The translations under genes and the position numbers were made by a program. This document shows, in pieces, positions 53,894 through 62,020 of a stretch of 64,000 bases of DNA. Position 1 is the stretch's first letter. Each line of letters starts with the position of its first letter. The stretch spans positions 2,666,001 to 2,730,000 of the forward strand of contig NZ_AP014624.1 of assembly GCF_000829375.1 (NCBI RefSeq). The letters run 5' to 3'. The DNA is from Chryseobacterium sp. StRB126. Its GTDB lineage: Bacteria > Bacteroidota > Bacteroidia > Flavobacteriales > Weeksellaceae. The notes beneath the pieces are model-generated. The model was not told the DNA's origin and made no database searches. It was given only the letters and a program-made list of their open reading frames with translations.

Positions 53894-55189
53894 TTAGATC
53901 GTAAAAAACATCGCAATTGACGCTGTTGCCATAAAAATGAAAGTTGCCCACAATAAACTTTTTGAAAGCCATCTGCTTTTGAATTCTCCCATAATACTTT
54001 CATTGGCAGATATTCTGATAATAAGAAACAATAGAGGAACTGCAGCTACACCATTGAGTACTGCGGTATAAACCAATGCTTTCACAGGATTAATCCCAAT
54101 AAAATTCATACACAGACCAATAAGTGTAGAGGTAATGATAACCATATAAAATCCTTTTGCTCTTGCAAATTTCAGATTTAAACTTGCATTCCAGTTGAGA
54201 GCCTCAGAAACAGCATAAGATGCCGATCCTGAAAGAACGGGTACTGCCAGTAATCCTAGACCAATGATTCCTATGGCAAATATGATTTTTGATATCAACC
54301 CCGAATTTGGAAATGATTGCACAAGAGGTTCTAAAGCTTTGGCTGCATCAGCCGCAGTATTAATATCTGTTATATGAGCACTATGAAGAACAGTTCCCCC
54401 AACTAGTATAATACACCATGTTGTAAATTCAGAAATGACCATGCCTATATTATTATCTTTTCTCATCGCATGAATATGGCGCCATCCGATGTTGGGTTTT
54501 CCGTCTTGGATCAAACCTCTCTCGTTTTCTTCTTCCACTTCCTGAGATGCCTGCCAAAAGAACATATAAGGTGTAATCGTTGTTCCAAAAACTCCGGTGA
54601 TAATGAACAGGAAATTGAAAGAAAATTCGAAATGGGGAACAATGGATGCTTTTAGTATTTCTTTCCATGGCTGATCTATAATAAAAGCTGTAAGAGGGTA
54701 GGCAAGAAGAGATAATGCCAACCATTTAAGAACTTTTGAATATACCCGATAACTGGTGAAGACCTCTAATGTAAGTATACTAACAGTAAAAAATAGCATT
54801 AGTATAACAATATCAGCAGGAATAATTAATTGTGCGGCAGCTGCCATGGCTCCAATATCCGCTCCGATATTAATAGTATTGGCAATGACAACCAATCCTA
54901 CAGAACTATTGAGTATTTTTTTGCTGTAATGATCTTTGATAACACCTGTAAGTCCTTTACCGGTAACCATTCCTATTCTTGCACAGGCTTCCTGCACGGC
55001 AGTCATAAACGGTAGCATATAGAGAGCTGTCCATAATTGACCATAACCAAACTGAGCTCCTGTCTGAGAATAGGTAGCAATGCCTGAAGGATCGTCATCA
55101 GCTGCTCCCGTTGTCAGTCCGGGACCTAAAAGACCAAAGAATTTTTTGATTTTTTTTGTTTGGTTTTCAACCTGATGTTTGACAGACAT
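53894..55189 (-). CDS. Nramp-related divalent-metal transporter with diverged binding motifs
   Basis: 431 residues, about 11 hydrophobic helices. TM1 reads DDDPSGIATYSQTGA near 31-45, where canonical Nramp (Mn/Fe) proteins have DPGN; TM6 reads GTTITPYMFFWQAS near 203-216, where Nramp has the M/A-x-PH signature. Asn to Gly and loss of the Met-Pro-His group indicate altered ion choice, as in Nramp-related Mg or other-metal transporters. It is an inner-membrane importer by homology; the ion is uncertain. Single gene. Confidence 0.8.
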   Translation of the reverse strand: MSVKHQVENQTKKIKKFFGLLGPGLTTGAADDDPSGIATYSQTGAQFGYGQLWTALYMLPFMTAVQEACARIGMVTGKGLTGVIKDHYSKKILNSSVGLVVIANTINIGADIGAMAAAAQLIIPADIVILMLFFTVSILTLEVFTSYRVYSKVLKWLALSLLAYPLTAFIIDQPWKEILKASIVPHFEFSFNFLFIITGVFGTTITPYMFFWQASQEVEEENERGLIQDGKPNIGWRHIHAMRKDNNIGMVISEFTTWCIILVGGTVLHSAHITDINTAADAAKALEPLVQSFPNSGLISKIIFAIGIIGLGLLAVPVLSGSASYAVSEALNWNASLNLKFARAKGFYMVIITSTLIGLCMNFIGINPVKALVYTAVLNGVAAVPLLFLIIRISANESIMGEFKSRWLSKSLLWATFIFMATASIAMFFTI

Positions 55190-55264
55190 TGTTAATTGTT
55201 TTTTGAATACAATATACTATTAATTGATTATATTTTTGATCCGCTAAAATAAATAGTTTCCGAT

Positions 55265-55306
55265 AATTAAAAAGGCCTTCCACATAGCGGGAAAGCCTTT
55301 TTAATT
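55265..55306 (-). terminator. Terminator after the secreted hydrolase gene
   Basis: AATTAAAAAGGC (left) pairs with GCCTTTTTAATT (right, ending 55306) with inner CTTCC/GGGAA; T-run on the minus strand. Confidence 0.85.
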
Positions 55307-55349
55307 ACTATTTTAAATGTGTTTTATTCAAAGAAAGCTGTTTTTCATA

Positions 55350-56435
55350 TTAGTTACAGTAAGAAATTCTAGGGTTTGTACTGCTTCCACATGGAAACTG
55401 ATATTTGATTTGCAGATATTTAGGAGTAGGATTATCTGTAACTTCCAGTGGAGCCATCGCTTGTCCGTTATAGGAAGGCATGGTAACTTGTGCAGCGGAA
55501 CCATTGCCTAAAGCCACATTTTTGGCACCGGCATTACCGTTGAAGCTGTAATCCATCATGGCATCTAAAAGACGATATACACCATAATAATCCAATGCAT
55601 CAAATACTTTTCGGGAACTTGGCATTGTGTGATCTGTTACATAATTGTATCCGTTAACAGTTGATGATTTAATATAAATGAAATCTTTTTCAGCATTAGA
55701 AATATTAATGTTTTTAAAGATATCAATTGCCATTCTGTGATCGTTTATATCGTCTTCGTCATAAACCTGGGTGATCATTTTGGTGTTAGAAGGAAAACTC
55801 TGCAATTGCTGTTGGGTGGTTAATGTACTGTTCCAGTTAAAAGAATACCAGGGAGCCATAGTGAAAAGAAAACGCCCGTTTTGGCCCCAACCTTTTCCCG
55901 TAAACGCTTTATAGGCAAGATCAATACTTGCTCCACCACCGAAAGAATGCCCCATAAAGCCTACTTTCTGAGTATCAATAATATTGGGATAATCTGTGGC
56001 AGCTTTTATGAAGCCTTCCCATAGGGTTTGGTAACGGTGATCAACACTGATATCAACAGTACGGTAAGGTACAAATACTACAACATAACCCTTTTTTGCG
56101 ATAAAGTTATACAGCTCTATATTGTATTCTTTATCCTCACCACCAAAGGGATGTGAAAAGAATATTGTAGGTCTGGGAGAAGTAATTCCTTTAGGATAGA
56201 ATATAGAAACCTGTGTTCCTGTATATTGTGGGTTATTAAAATCAATTTCAGCCACTTCATAGTTGCCATCTGCCCCATATCCTGATGTCGGTTTTTGTAT
56301 AGGTCCCTGAAGGGTATTTCTGATACCGAGTTTCGATTGGAAATCAGGAGCTTCCTCATTATCATTAGTACTCTGAGAACATGCTGAAGTGGTAATAAAT
56401 ATAATCATTACCCATGGATAAAATAGTTTTTTCAT
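55350..56435 (-). CDS. Lipoprotein alpha/beta hydrolase (chlorophyllase/cutinase-like)
   Basis: 361 residues. Lipobox ITTSAC near 14-19. PTIFFSHPFGGEDKEYN near 89-105 is the oxyanion-hole region, VGFMGHSFGGGASIDLAYKAF near 158-178 is the GxSxG nucleophile elbow, and TDHTMPSSRK near 268-277 offers the His; the Asp is probably in YDEDDINDHRM near 229-239. Two Cys close the C-terminus (QFPCGSSTNPRISYC), a possible disulfide. Overall it resembles secreted esterases of the cutinase/chlorophyllase-like type. Shares a 4-nt overlap with the small upstream exported protein. Confidence 0.8.
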   Translation of the reverse strand: MKKLFYPWVMIIFITTSACSQSTNDNEEAPDFQSKLGIRNTLQGPIQKPTSGYGADGNYEVAEIDFNNPQYTGTQVSIFYPKGITSPRPTIFFSHPFGGEDKEYNIELYNFIAKKGYVVVFVPYRTVDISVDHRYQTLWEGFIKAATDYPNIIDTQKVGFMGHSFGGGASIDLAYKAFTGKGWGQNGRFLFTMAPWYSFNWNSTLTTQQQLQSFPSNTKMITQVYDEDDINDHRMAIDIFKNINISNAEKDFIYIKSSTVNGYNYVTDHTMPSSRKVFDALDYYGVYRLLDAMMDYSFNGNAGAKNVALGNGSAAQVTMPSYNGQAMAPLEVTDNPTPKYLQIKYQFPCGSSTNPRISYCN

Positions 56436-56818
56436 TTTCTTTTTTCTTTTAAAGTTTGAATCATCTGATCTTTGATTTCCTGATACTTTTTATATTGTGC
56501 TGCATCAAGAATTTGGCTCAGGGCATTGGATTTTTCTTTCTGTAAAGCTTTTAGTTTTTTGAATTTGGAGCGTTTACCTTCGTTACTCTGAATAATAGGC
56601 TCATTCTTTTGGGCATACTGAAGGTTAAGCGCAGAAACCTGCTGGATTTGTGACGTATTCAAAGCCAGTTTAGTTGTCATCCATTCCGTCTGCATCTTTG
56701 CACGCTGTTCCGGAGTAGAGTCCTTTAATTTTTTAGCCTGTGCCGATACATTTGTAAATGTCATACATAGAAATGCCATTACAAAAAGTGGCCATTGTTT
56801 TTTTTGTTTTAAAAGCAT
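56432..56818 (-). CDS. Small exported helical protein (Spy/DUF4890-like)
   Basis: 128 residues. Signal peptide ending TFTNVSAQA, then a highly charged helical region (KKLKDSTPEQRAKMQTEWMTTKLALNTSQIQQVSAL...). The LTxxQxxxI-type helix-turn patterns resemble Spy/CpxP or DUF4890 periplasmic proteins. Co-transcribed with the hydrolase (4-nt overlap) and downstream of the LytS/LytTR genes by about 100 nt, so it may be under their control. Confidence 0.7.
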   Translation of the reverse strand: MLLKQKKQWPLFVMAFLCMTFTNVSAQAKKLKDSTPEQRAKMQTEWMTTKLALNTSQIQQVSALNLQYAQKNEPIIQSNEGKRSKFKKLKALQKEKSNALSQILDAAQYKKYQEIKDQMIQTLKEKRK

Positions 56819-56918
56819 CTTGGAGAATTTTAATTTTTAATGAAACAAATGTAGCAACACCCAATGTTTACTTTAATATAAAAAAAAGGTGAACCTGCTA
56901 AATCTAAGGGTGAAATTA

Positions 56919-57698
56919 TCACTGATCCAGCCACTTTCTAAAATCCATGGCTTTTGCTTTGCTTACGATTATCTGTTCCTGAGGTAACGGATGTACTTTC
57001 ACAAGCAGTCTTCCGTTAAAAAAATATTCTACTGCGTCTACAGCAGTTTTATTGATAATGAATTGGCGGTTTGCCCTGAAAAAAAGGGAAGGATTAAGTT
57101 CACGTTCCAACTGTTCCAATGTAAATTCCACAACATATTGCCTGCCATCAGCCAGATGTGCATACACTATTTCGTTAGCGGTGTAAAACCAATTGATTTT
57201 AGCCGCTTCCACGGGGATAAGTCTTCCACAATAGTGGATGAGGAATGATTTTTTATATTGTTTTGTGGCATACTGAAGCTCGTGCAGTAAAGACTTTGTT
57301 TTAGAGAGTTCGTTGTTTGTATCGGAAGCAATAAGAGTATTATATTTAAGTAAAGTCCGTAGTATTTCTTCCCTGTCAAAAGGTTTTAAAACATAATCAA
57401 TGCCATTGTTCCGAAAAGCCTCGATAGCATAATCATTATAGGCAGTTACAAATATAACAGGTTTTAATATTTTCGTACTGCTGAAAATTTCAAATGATAG
57501 CCCATCCGAAAGCCGTATGTCAGAAAATATCAGATCATAAATAGTATCGTTCGTTTCGAACCATTCTACTGCTTCAGCGATGCTTTGTAATGTTGTAATA
57601 ATCTCAATCCCGGGATCGGTCTCTTTCAGGATATATTCCAGATTTCTTGCAGTAGCAGCTTCATCCTCAATAATTACGATATGTAAATTCTGTGTCAT
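56919..57698 (-). CDS. LytTR-family response regulator
   Basis: 259 residues. Receiver domain (VIIEDEAATARNLEYIL; phosphoacceptor Asp in DLIFSDIRLSDG near 57) and C-terminal LytTR DNA-binding domain (KINWFYTANEIVYAHLADGRQYVVEFTLEQLERELNPSLFFRANRQFIIN). Together with the upstream kinase it forms a LytS/LytR-type two-component system. Overlap of 4 nt with the kinase gene. Confidence 0.92.
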   Translation of the reverse strand: MTQNLHIVIIEDEAATARNLEYILKETDPGIEIITTLQSIAEAVEWFETNDTIYDLIFSDIRLSDGLSFEIFSSTKILKPVIFVTAYNDYAIEAFRNNGIDYVLKPFDREEILRTLLKYNTLIASDTNNELSKTKSLLHELQYATKQYKKSFLIHYCGRLIPVEAAKINWFYTANEIVYAHLADGRQYVVEFTLEQLERELNPSLFFRANRQFIINKTAVDAVEYFFNGRLLVKVHPLPQEQIIVSKAKAMDFRKWLDQ

Positions 57699-58714
57699 AA
57701 TAAAGGAAGTTTTACCGTGAAATATTGCTCTGTTTGAAGGATTTCTATTTCCTGACAGAGTTGCAGCCTGTATCTTTCATTAAGATTGACAAGACCAAGC
57801 CCGGTTCTTTCTGCCTCACTAACGGTTGGCTGAAGATTGTTTCGGATGATAAGCCATTTATTTTCATCATAAATATCTACTATTAAAGGAGATGAAAGGG
57901 TAGCCTTGTTATGTTTAACAGCATTTTCCACCAGAGGTTGAAGTGATAAATGAAGAAGCTCTTTACCTAAAATATTTTCGCTGAGATTGATTTGAATCTG
58001 AAAGGTGTTTTCCAACCGCATTTTTATGAGTTGGACATAAGAATTCAAGTAATCAAGCTCTTTCTCAAGAGTTACCAGATCATTTCCTGAACGGAGCAGA
58101 GTATATCTGAATATTTTGGAAAGATGATGAATGTAGTTTTGAGCTAAGGGCGGATTTTCCCTGACAATAGCAGAAAGACTACTCAGCGTATTAAATAGAA
58201 AATGCGGGTTTAATTGTTCCTGCAGCAGCTGCAGTTGTGCCGTAAGATAAGCAGAATTGAGCTGCTCGTTAATAAGATCTTTATTTCTGCTTTCACGCAT
58301 CAGAAGAATGAGACGGATCACTACGGCAATCATGATACTGCTGAGCAAAAACCGGGCAAAATATCCTCTTATTCTGCCTCCCGGAAACTGGAGTACTCCA
58401 AACCATACAGAATGGATTAGGCTTCCCAATAAAATGGCTGTTACAACAACTAGAGTATTGAATGTGTAAAGTTTCCAATATTGTTTGTTTTCTCTAAACC
58501 CACTAAAAAATTTACCATCAGAAAGATTAAGATACAACAAGACGAGACAGAATGTCAAATTGTAGATAAACTGAAAACCATACTCCCAAATATTGAACTG
58601 CCAGTAACGGGCAATAATCCCATCACTGTTAAGTGCCATCAGCTTTGCTGAATTAACGACCAGTGTAATCAGCAGGGCACTATACAGGTATATTTTTCTT
58701 TCGTTCTTAATCAT
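57695..58714 (-). CDS. LytS-type sensor histidine kinase
   Basis: 339 residues. N-terminal membrane part with several hydrophobic helices, then the His_kinase domain: LQEQLNPHFLFNTLSSLSAIV near 170-190 with the phospho-His, and the ATP-binding G-box LVENAVKHNKATL near 263 and TGLGLVNLNERYRL near 303-316. Signal unknown. The gene pair is adjacent to the exported helical protein and hydrolase genes. Confidence 0.9.
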   Translation of the reverse strand: MIKNERKIYLYSALLITLVVNSAKLMALNSDGIIARYWQFNIWEYGFQFIYNLTFCLVLLYLNLSDGKFFSGFRENKQYWKLYTFNTLVVVTAILLGSLIHSVWFGVLQFPGGRIRGYFARFLLSSIMIAVVIRLILLMRESRNKDLINEQLNSAYLTAQLQLLQEQLNPHFLFNTLSSLSAIVRENPPLAQNYIHHLSKIFRYTLLRSGNDLVTLEKELDYLNSYVQLIKMRLENTFQIQINLSENILGKELLHLSLQPLVENAVKHNKATLSSPLIVDIYDENKWLIIRNNLQPTVSEAERTGLGLVNLNERYRLQLCQEIEILQTEQYFTVKLPLL

Positions 58715-59239
58715 TTTTACAAAGAAAGTAAAATATTGAAACTAACAATACAATAAACAGGTGAAACTGTAAAAGTTGGTGGTGAAAGACTGAGCTTTAG
58801 AAATCAAATGGTAAAATTCGTGGGTATCGATAGACTTAGATGATTCAATATTTTGTTGAATTGCTAAGGTTGTTCAAACGCAATTCTTATTCATTGACTT
58901 TAGAAGTATGAAATAAATCATCAGAGACTGTATCAATTTCAAAATTAATACCCTATTAAGATGTGTTGTTAAAAAGTAGCGGTACCTGATTTCAAGTGGT
59001 AATATTTGGCTATGCATGACCATCTCCAAACATTTTTACTGATGATTTGGTACGTTTGAGCCAAATTAAAAGGGAGTTACAAACCTCATTTCTAACACAA
59101 AATTTCTTTTTAGTTTTTAATATTGTAAACTTTATTGCAATTTAATTTCGAGCAATAAAAATGAACTATATTTGGTATCTATTCACTGTTTTCTAACGAA
59201 AAAAACCTTCTCAATTACTATCATATTTACTCTTACCGG
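58715..59239. other. Intergenic region upstream of the decayed recombinase
   Basis: 525 bp, AT-rich. An inverted repeat TTTATTGC/GCAATAAA lies at 59131-59159. No ORF; the N-terminal (catalytic Ser) part of the recombinase is not recognisable here. Confidence 0.45.
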
Positions 59240-59965
59240 CAAGGGTGTCATTATCATAATGCGATATTTTTTCAATGAAATAATAAAAGGAGTTGAAGCT
59301 CCTGAAACTATCAGATGACAGCTTTCAGAAAAAGGTGTTAAGTAATCAAGCTTTTTATGTTGCGATAAGAAATCCTGTATACTGTGGTAAAATACTTATT
59401 AAAAAATATAAAGATGAAGAAGCTCAGCAAATCGTCTTGTGGGCTTAGACATGGTGCAGAATATGTCGATAATCTTTTTTTGTTGAATTAAAAAAATATG
59501 AATTTCTACCTTCGGTTTAGAGGATTTTACAAAATATCTTGCTAACAGCTTATAAAAAATATAATAATAAAACAAACGACTGAAGAAAAGGGTAATTGCT
59601 GAAATTGAGACTTATAATACTAAGATCACTTCTTCCCTTGAAAAACTTTTAGCAGAAAAAATTGAAGATGATGATAAAAAAACAATGTAAACAAAAAATT
59701 GAAAGTCTTGAGAATGAACTTCACTCTTGTTTACTTTCTAATCGTAATCGCGAAAAAGTAGATGGTCGTCTGGACAAGGCTTTATCGCTGATAGGTAACT
59801 TGTCTTTATTATACCAATCAAGTAGCATAGAAGTGAAGAGAAAGATAATTAGTTCGATCTATCCCGAAAACCTTCAATTTACAGGAATGGAATATCGAGC
59901 TGCAAGAGTAAATTCTATACTTCATATTATATCATTGATAAATAGTGATTTAACTGTTTGTAATG
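59240..59965 (+). pseudogene. Decayed large serine recombinase
   Basis: Several frames hold pieces of the C-terminal part of a large serine integrase: MRYFFNEIIKGVEAPETIR near 59260, YVAIRNPVYCGKILIKKYKD near 59356-59410 (the highly conserved segment of the recombinase domain), RVIAEIETYNTKITSSLEKLL near 59600, and from 59662 a clean KKQCKQKIESLENEL and KALSLIGNLSLLYQSSSIEV, with KRKIISSIYPENLQF near 59840. Multiple stops and shifts separate them, and no catalytic resolvase domain is found. It abuts the 3' end of tRNA-Arg, so it is the remains of an integrated element. Confidence 0.75.
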
Positions 59966-60003
59966 ATGTGAAAAAGGATAAGAAAAGAGCTGATCCTTGT
60001 GTG

Positions 60004-60075
60004 TGGCCGCACCAGGAATCGAACCTGGATCTAAAGTTTAGGAAACTTTTGTTCTATCCATTGAACTATGAGGCC
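60004..60075 (-). tRNA. tRNA-Arg (anticodon CCU)
   Basis: On the minus strand: acceptor GGCCTCA, D-arm GTTC/GAAC, anticodon stem AAAGT/ACTTT with loop TTCCTAA (anticodon CCT, CCU in RNA, reads AGG), T-arm CCAGG/CCTGG with TTCGATT, discriminator A. Length 72 nt. The acceptor stem has a U5-C68 mismatch (GGCCTCA against TGCGGCC). Confidence 0.88.
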
Positions 60076-60274
60076 TATGAGAAAATAAAAATACAAATTA
60101 TTCTTTTAAATAATTAAAATCGGAATGTTTATATCTTGGCTTTTATTTAACCACAGATAATACAGATTTGTACTGATGTTTATGTATATTTTCTGGATTT
60201 CCATATTAAATTATTACAATATTGTAGGATGCTTTTCCCTTTTTAAGTGGAGGATTCATGGAGTAGAGATAGAC

Positions 60275-60298
60275 TTATCCACAGTAAATTGTGGATAA
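60275..60298. promoter_or_regulatory. Two perfect inverted DnaA boxes
   Basis: TTATCCACA at 60275-60283 and its reverse complement TGTGGATAA at 60290-60298, 6 bp apart. Both equal the consensus TTATNCACA. This could be part of an origin or a DnaA-titration/regulatory site. Confidence 0.6.
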
Positions 60299-60436
60299 CT
60301 TGTGAATTTTAACATTAAATTCATATTTCGTATTAAAAATATTACTACATTTACTATGTAATAAACATCGAAGTGGAAACTTTATTTGCTTTTCTTACTA
60401 CTATTGAAATTGCAATTAAATTTGAAATAAAAATTT

Positions 60437-60466
60437 AAGCACAGCATTGTCGGCTGTGCTTTTTTA
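60437..60466 (+). terminator. Orphan terminator 1
   Basis: AAGCACAGC (60437-60445) pairs perfectly with GCTGTGCTT (60453-60461), followed by TTTTTA. No annotated gene is directly upstream, so an unannotated small transcript may end here. Confidence 0.75.
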
Positions 60467-60504
60467 TTGTTGTCTAATTAAAAAAATGAGATGTCTTATC
60501 TACT

Positions 60505-60540
60505 GAATTCGCTCCTAAAGAGCGAATTCTTTTTATTTTT
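60505..60540 (+). terminator. Orphan terminator 2
   Basis: GAATTCGCTC (60505-60514) pairs with GAGCGAATTC (60520-60529) and is followed by TTTTTATTTTT. It follows terminator 1 by about 40 bp. Confidence 0.7.
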
Positions 60541-60567
60541 TTTAAGCTTCACCTGCTAACAATACTA

Positions 60568-61338
60568 TTATTCTTCCAGATATTGTAAGACAAAATCATT
60601 CAATATCTTTTTCTCTTCATCACTGCCTTTATTATCCATATGACTATGATTGAGGGGAGTAGGCTGAATAATCATATGATATTTTTTCTGTTCTTCTTTG
60701 GTAGGTAATACGCCTTCATCAGCCGGATAATCATTAGAACGCAATGAATAAATTTTAGGAATGCTTGTCCTTGGAAGGAACATTCTGCGATTATCCATGG
60801 TAATCATTTTATATACAAGATTAGGGTGCTGATTTCCAAATAAAGCGACCATATCACCGCCATTGGAATGTCCGATTAAAGTAAGATGTTTATAATCCAG
60901 ATCCGGATTCGTTTTTTTAAGCTCATTCAATACATACAATATATTGTCAGAACCGTTTTGCCAGAATGGTCTTCTTACCATCTGCAGATTTCCTTCCACG
61001 GGAAGGGGAGCATCTGTAGTAAGTTCGTGCTGAATACTTACGGTAAAATATCCTTTTGAAGCTAGTTTTTCTGTTAAATAAGAGTATACAAAATAATCAC
61101 CGCCCTTATTAAAACCATATCCATGGTTAAAAATAATTACCTGCTGATTCGGAATTTTCTTACGGGTTTTGGGCAGATAATAAGCAACAGGGATTTTGCG
61201 GTTTCTGCTTTGGTCGAATAGCGTTACCGTATCCCGCTTCACTTCATAATCATTATTTAAATTTACACTTTTCTTTACAGAACAATTCGTAAGAAGGAGG
61301 AAGGCAGGAAGGAAGTGTATTACTTTTTTAAATGTCAT
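60568..61338 (-). CDS. Lipoprotein alpha/beta hydrolase
   Basis: 256 residues. Lipobox LLTNC near 15-19. QVIIFNHGYGFNKGGDYF near 66-83 is the oxyanion region, LIGHSNGGDMVALF near 154-167 is GxSxG with an Asn at the third position, and PLNHSHMDNKGSDEE near 229 a probable His. It is anchored in the envelope and likely hydrolyses esters or amides; substrate unknown. Confidence 0.78.
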   Translation of the reverse strand: MTFKKVIHFLPAFLLLTNCSVKKSVNLNNDYEVKRDTVTLFDQSRNRKIPVAYYLPKTRKKIPNQQVIIFNHGYGFNKGGDYFVYSYLTEKLASKGYFTVSIQHELTTDAPLPVEGNLQMVRRPFWQNGSDNILYVLNELKKTNPDLDYKHLTLIGHSNGGDMVALFGNQHPNLVYKMITMDNRRMFLPRTSIPKIYSLRSNDYPADEGVLPTKEEQKKYHMIIQPTPLNHSHMDNKGSDEEKKILNDFVLQYLEE

Positions 61339-61472
61339 AATAAAATAGGTTGATTACAAAAATCTGAATTTTCCTAATATAAAGAGGTTGTTTTTAAAAG
61401 AATTTTTATCAGTGTTAACCTTAATAAAGTAAAGTATTAAATAGTTTATTTTCAGTGTGTTAGTTATTTTTT

Positions 61473-61694
61473 TTACGAATACACACATCCACATCCTGAT
61501 TCCCATGGCATGCAATCACGTTTAGGTTCATTACAAGGGCCATTAGGATTGTCATCTCCAGTAGATCTGTAACAGATCCCTCCGCTGCAGTAATAAGAAC
61601 CTGATACAGCAGGACAGTTTCCTTCAAGATCACAGTCTGCGTAAGGAACATCCCCGCCGCTTATCAATACAAGGTGGCTTCTTTTTAGTTTCAT
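61473..61694 (-). CDS. Small Cys-rich peptide with double-glycine-type leader
   Basis: 73 residues from ATG 61694. An N-terminal stretch LKRSHLVLISGG (residues 3-14) resembles the GG-type leaders of Bacteroidota natural-product/bacteriocin-like precursors. The remaining 59 residues hold eight Cys and many Gly/Pro/Asp (YCSGGICYRS, CNEPKRDCMPWESGCGCVYS). Such peptides are exported by peptidase-containing ABC transporters and may carry disulfides. No transporter or modification enzyme is adjacent in the window. Two other start choices exist; frame choice is based on the leader. Confidence 0.55.
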   Translation of the reverse strand: MKLKRSHLVLISGGDVPYADCDLEGNCPAVSGSYYCSGGICYRSTGDDNPNGPCNEPKRDCMPWESGCGCVYS

Positions 61695-62020
61695 TAATTT
61701 TTTTCATGGTAATTGATTTTTAATTCATTACAGACTAAAATATGAAATTTATAATACGCTTACAAGTGATTTAATGAATTGGAAATTAAAATAAGAAGTT
61801 GATTTTACATGATTATATTTTGAAATTAAGTATCTTTATTTTATTAAAATCTTATTATAAATATCATCCGATATCAAGCACTATTTTAAAGCTTGAAAAT
61901 AACAGGTTCAGAAATTTCTGGATCTATTTCTCTATTATTTAAATTCAACCTTAATGATGCGCAAACCGATCACTCGTGATTAAGGAGTTTGTATACCATT
62001 ATATTTTAAATAAGATCATT
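61695..62020. other. Divergent intergenic region
   Basis: 326 bp between the Cys-rich peptide gene and the NAD(P)-binding gene. AT-rich, no ORF or hairpin that I can support. Confidence 0.45.

Larger units (their letters stand above)
60076..60567. other. Intergenic region with inverted DnaA boxes and tandem terminators
   Basis: 492 bp between the tRNA and a convergent/minus hydrolase gene. It contains two perfect DnaA boxes in inverted orientation (60275-60298), a 22-codon ORF (60373-60438, GTG start) and two hairpins (60437-60466, 60505-60540). Right of the boxes is a strongly AT-rich stretch. Confidence 0.5.

Noticed and set aside
60001..60117. C-terminal part of a 151-residue ORF over the tRNA
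   Set aside because: The ORF runs through the tRNA-Arg gene; only the part before about 59965 matches recombinase, the rest is an accidental read-through.
61460..61651. 63-residue minus-strand ORF overlapping the Cys-rich peptide
   Set aside because: It is another frame of the same region without the GG-type leader and with random composition.
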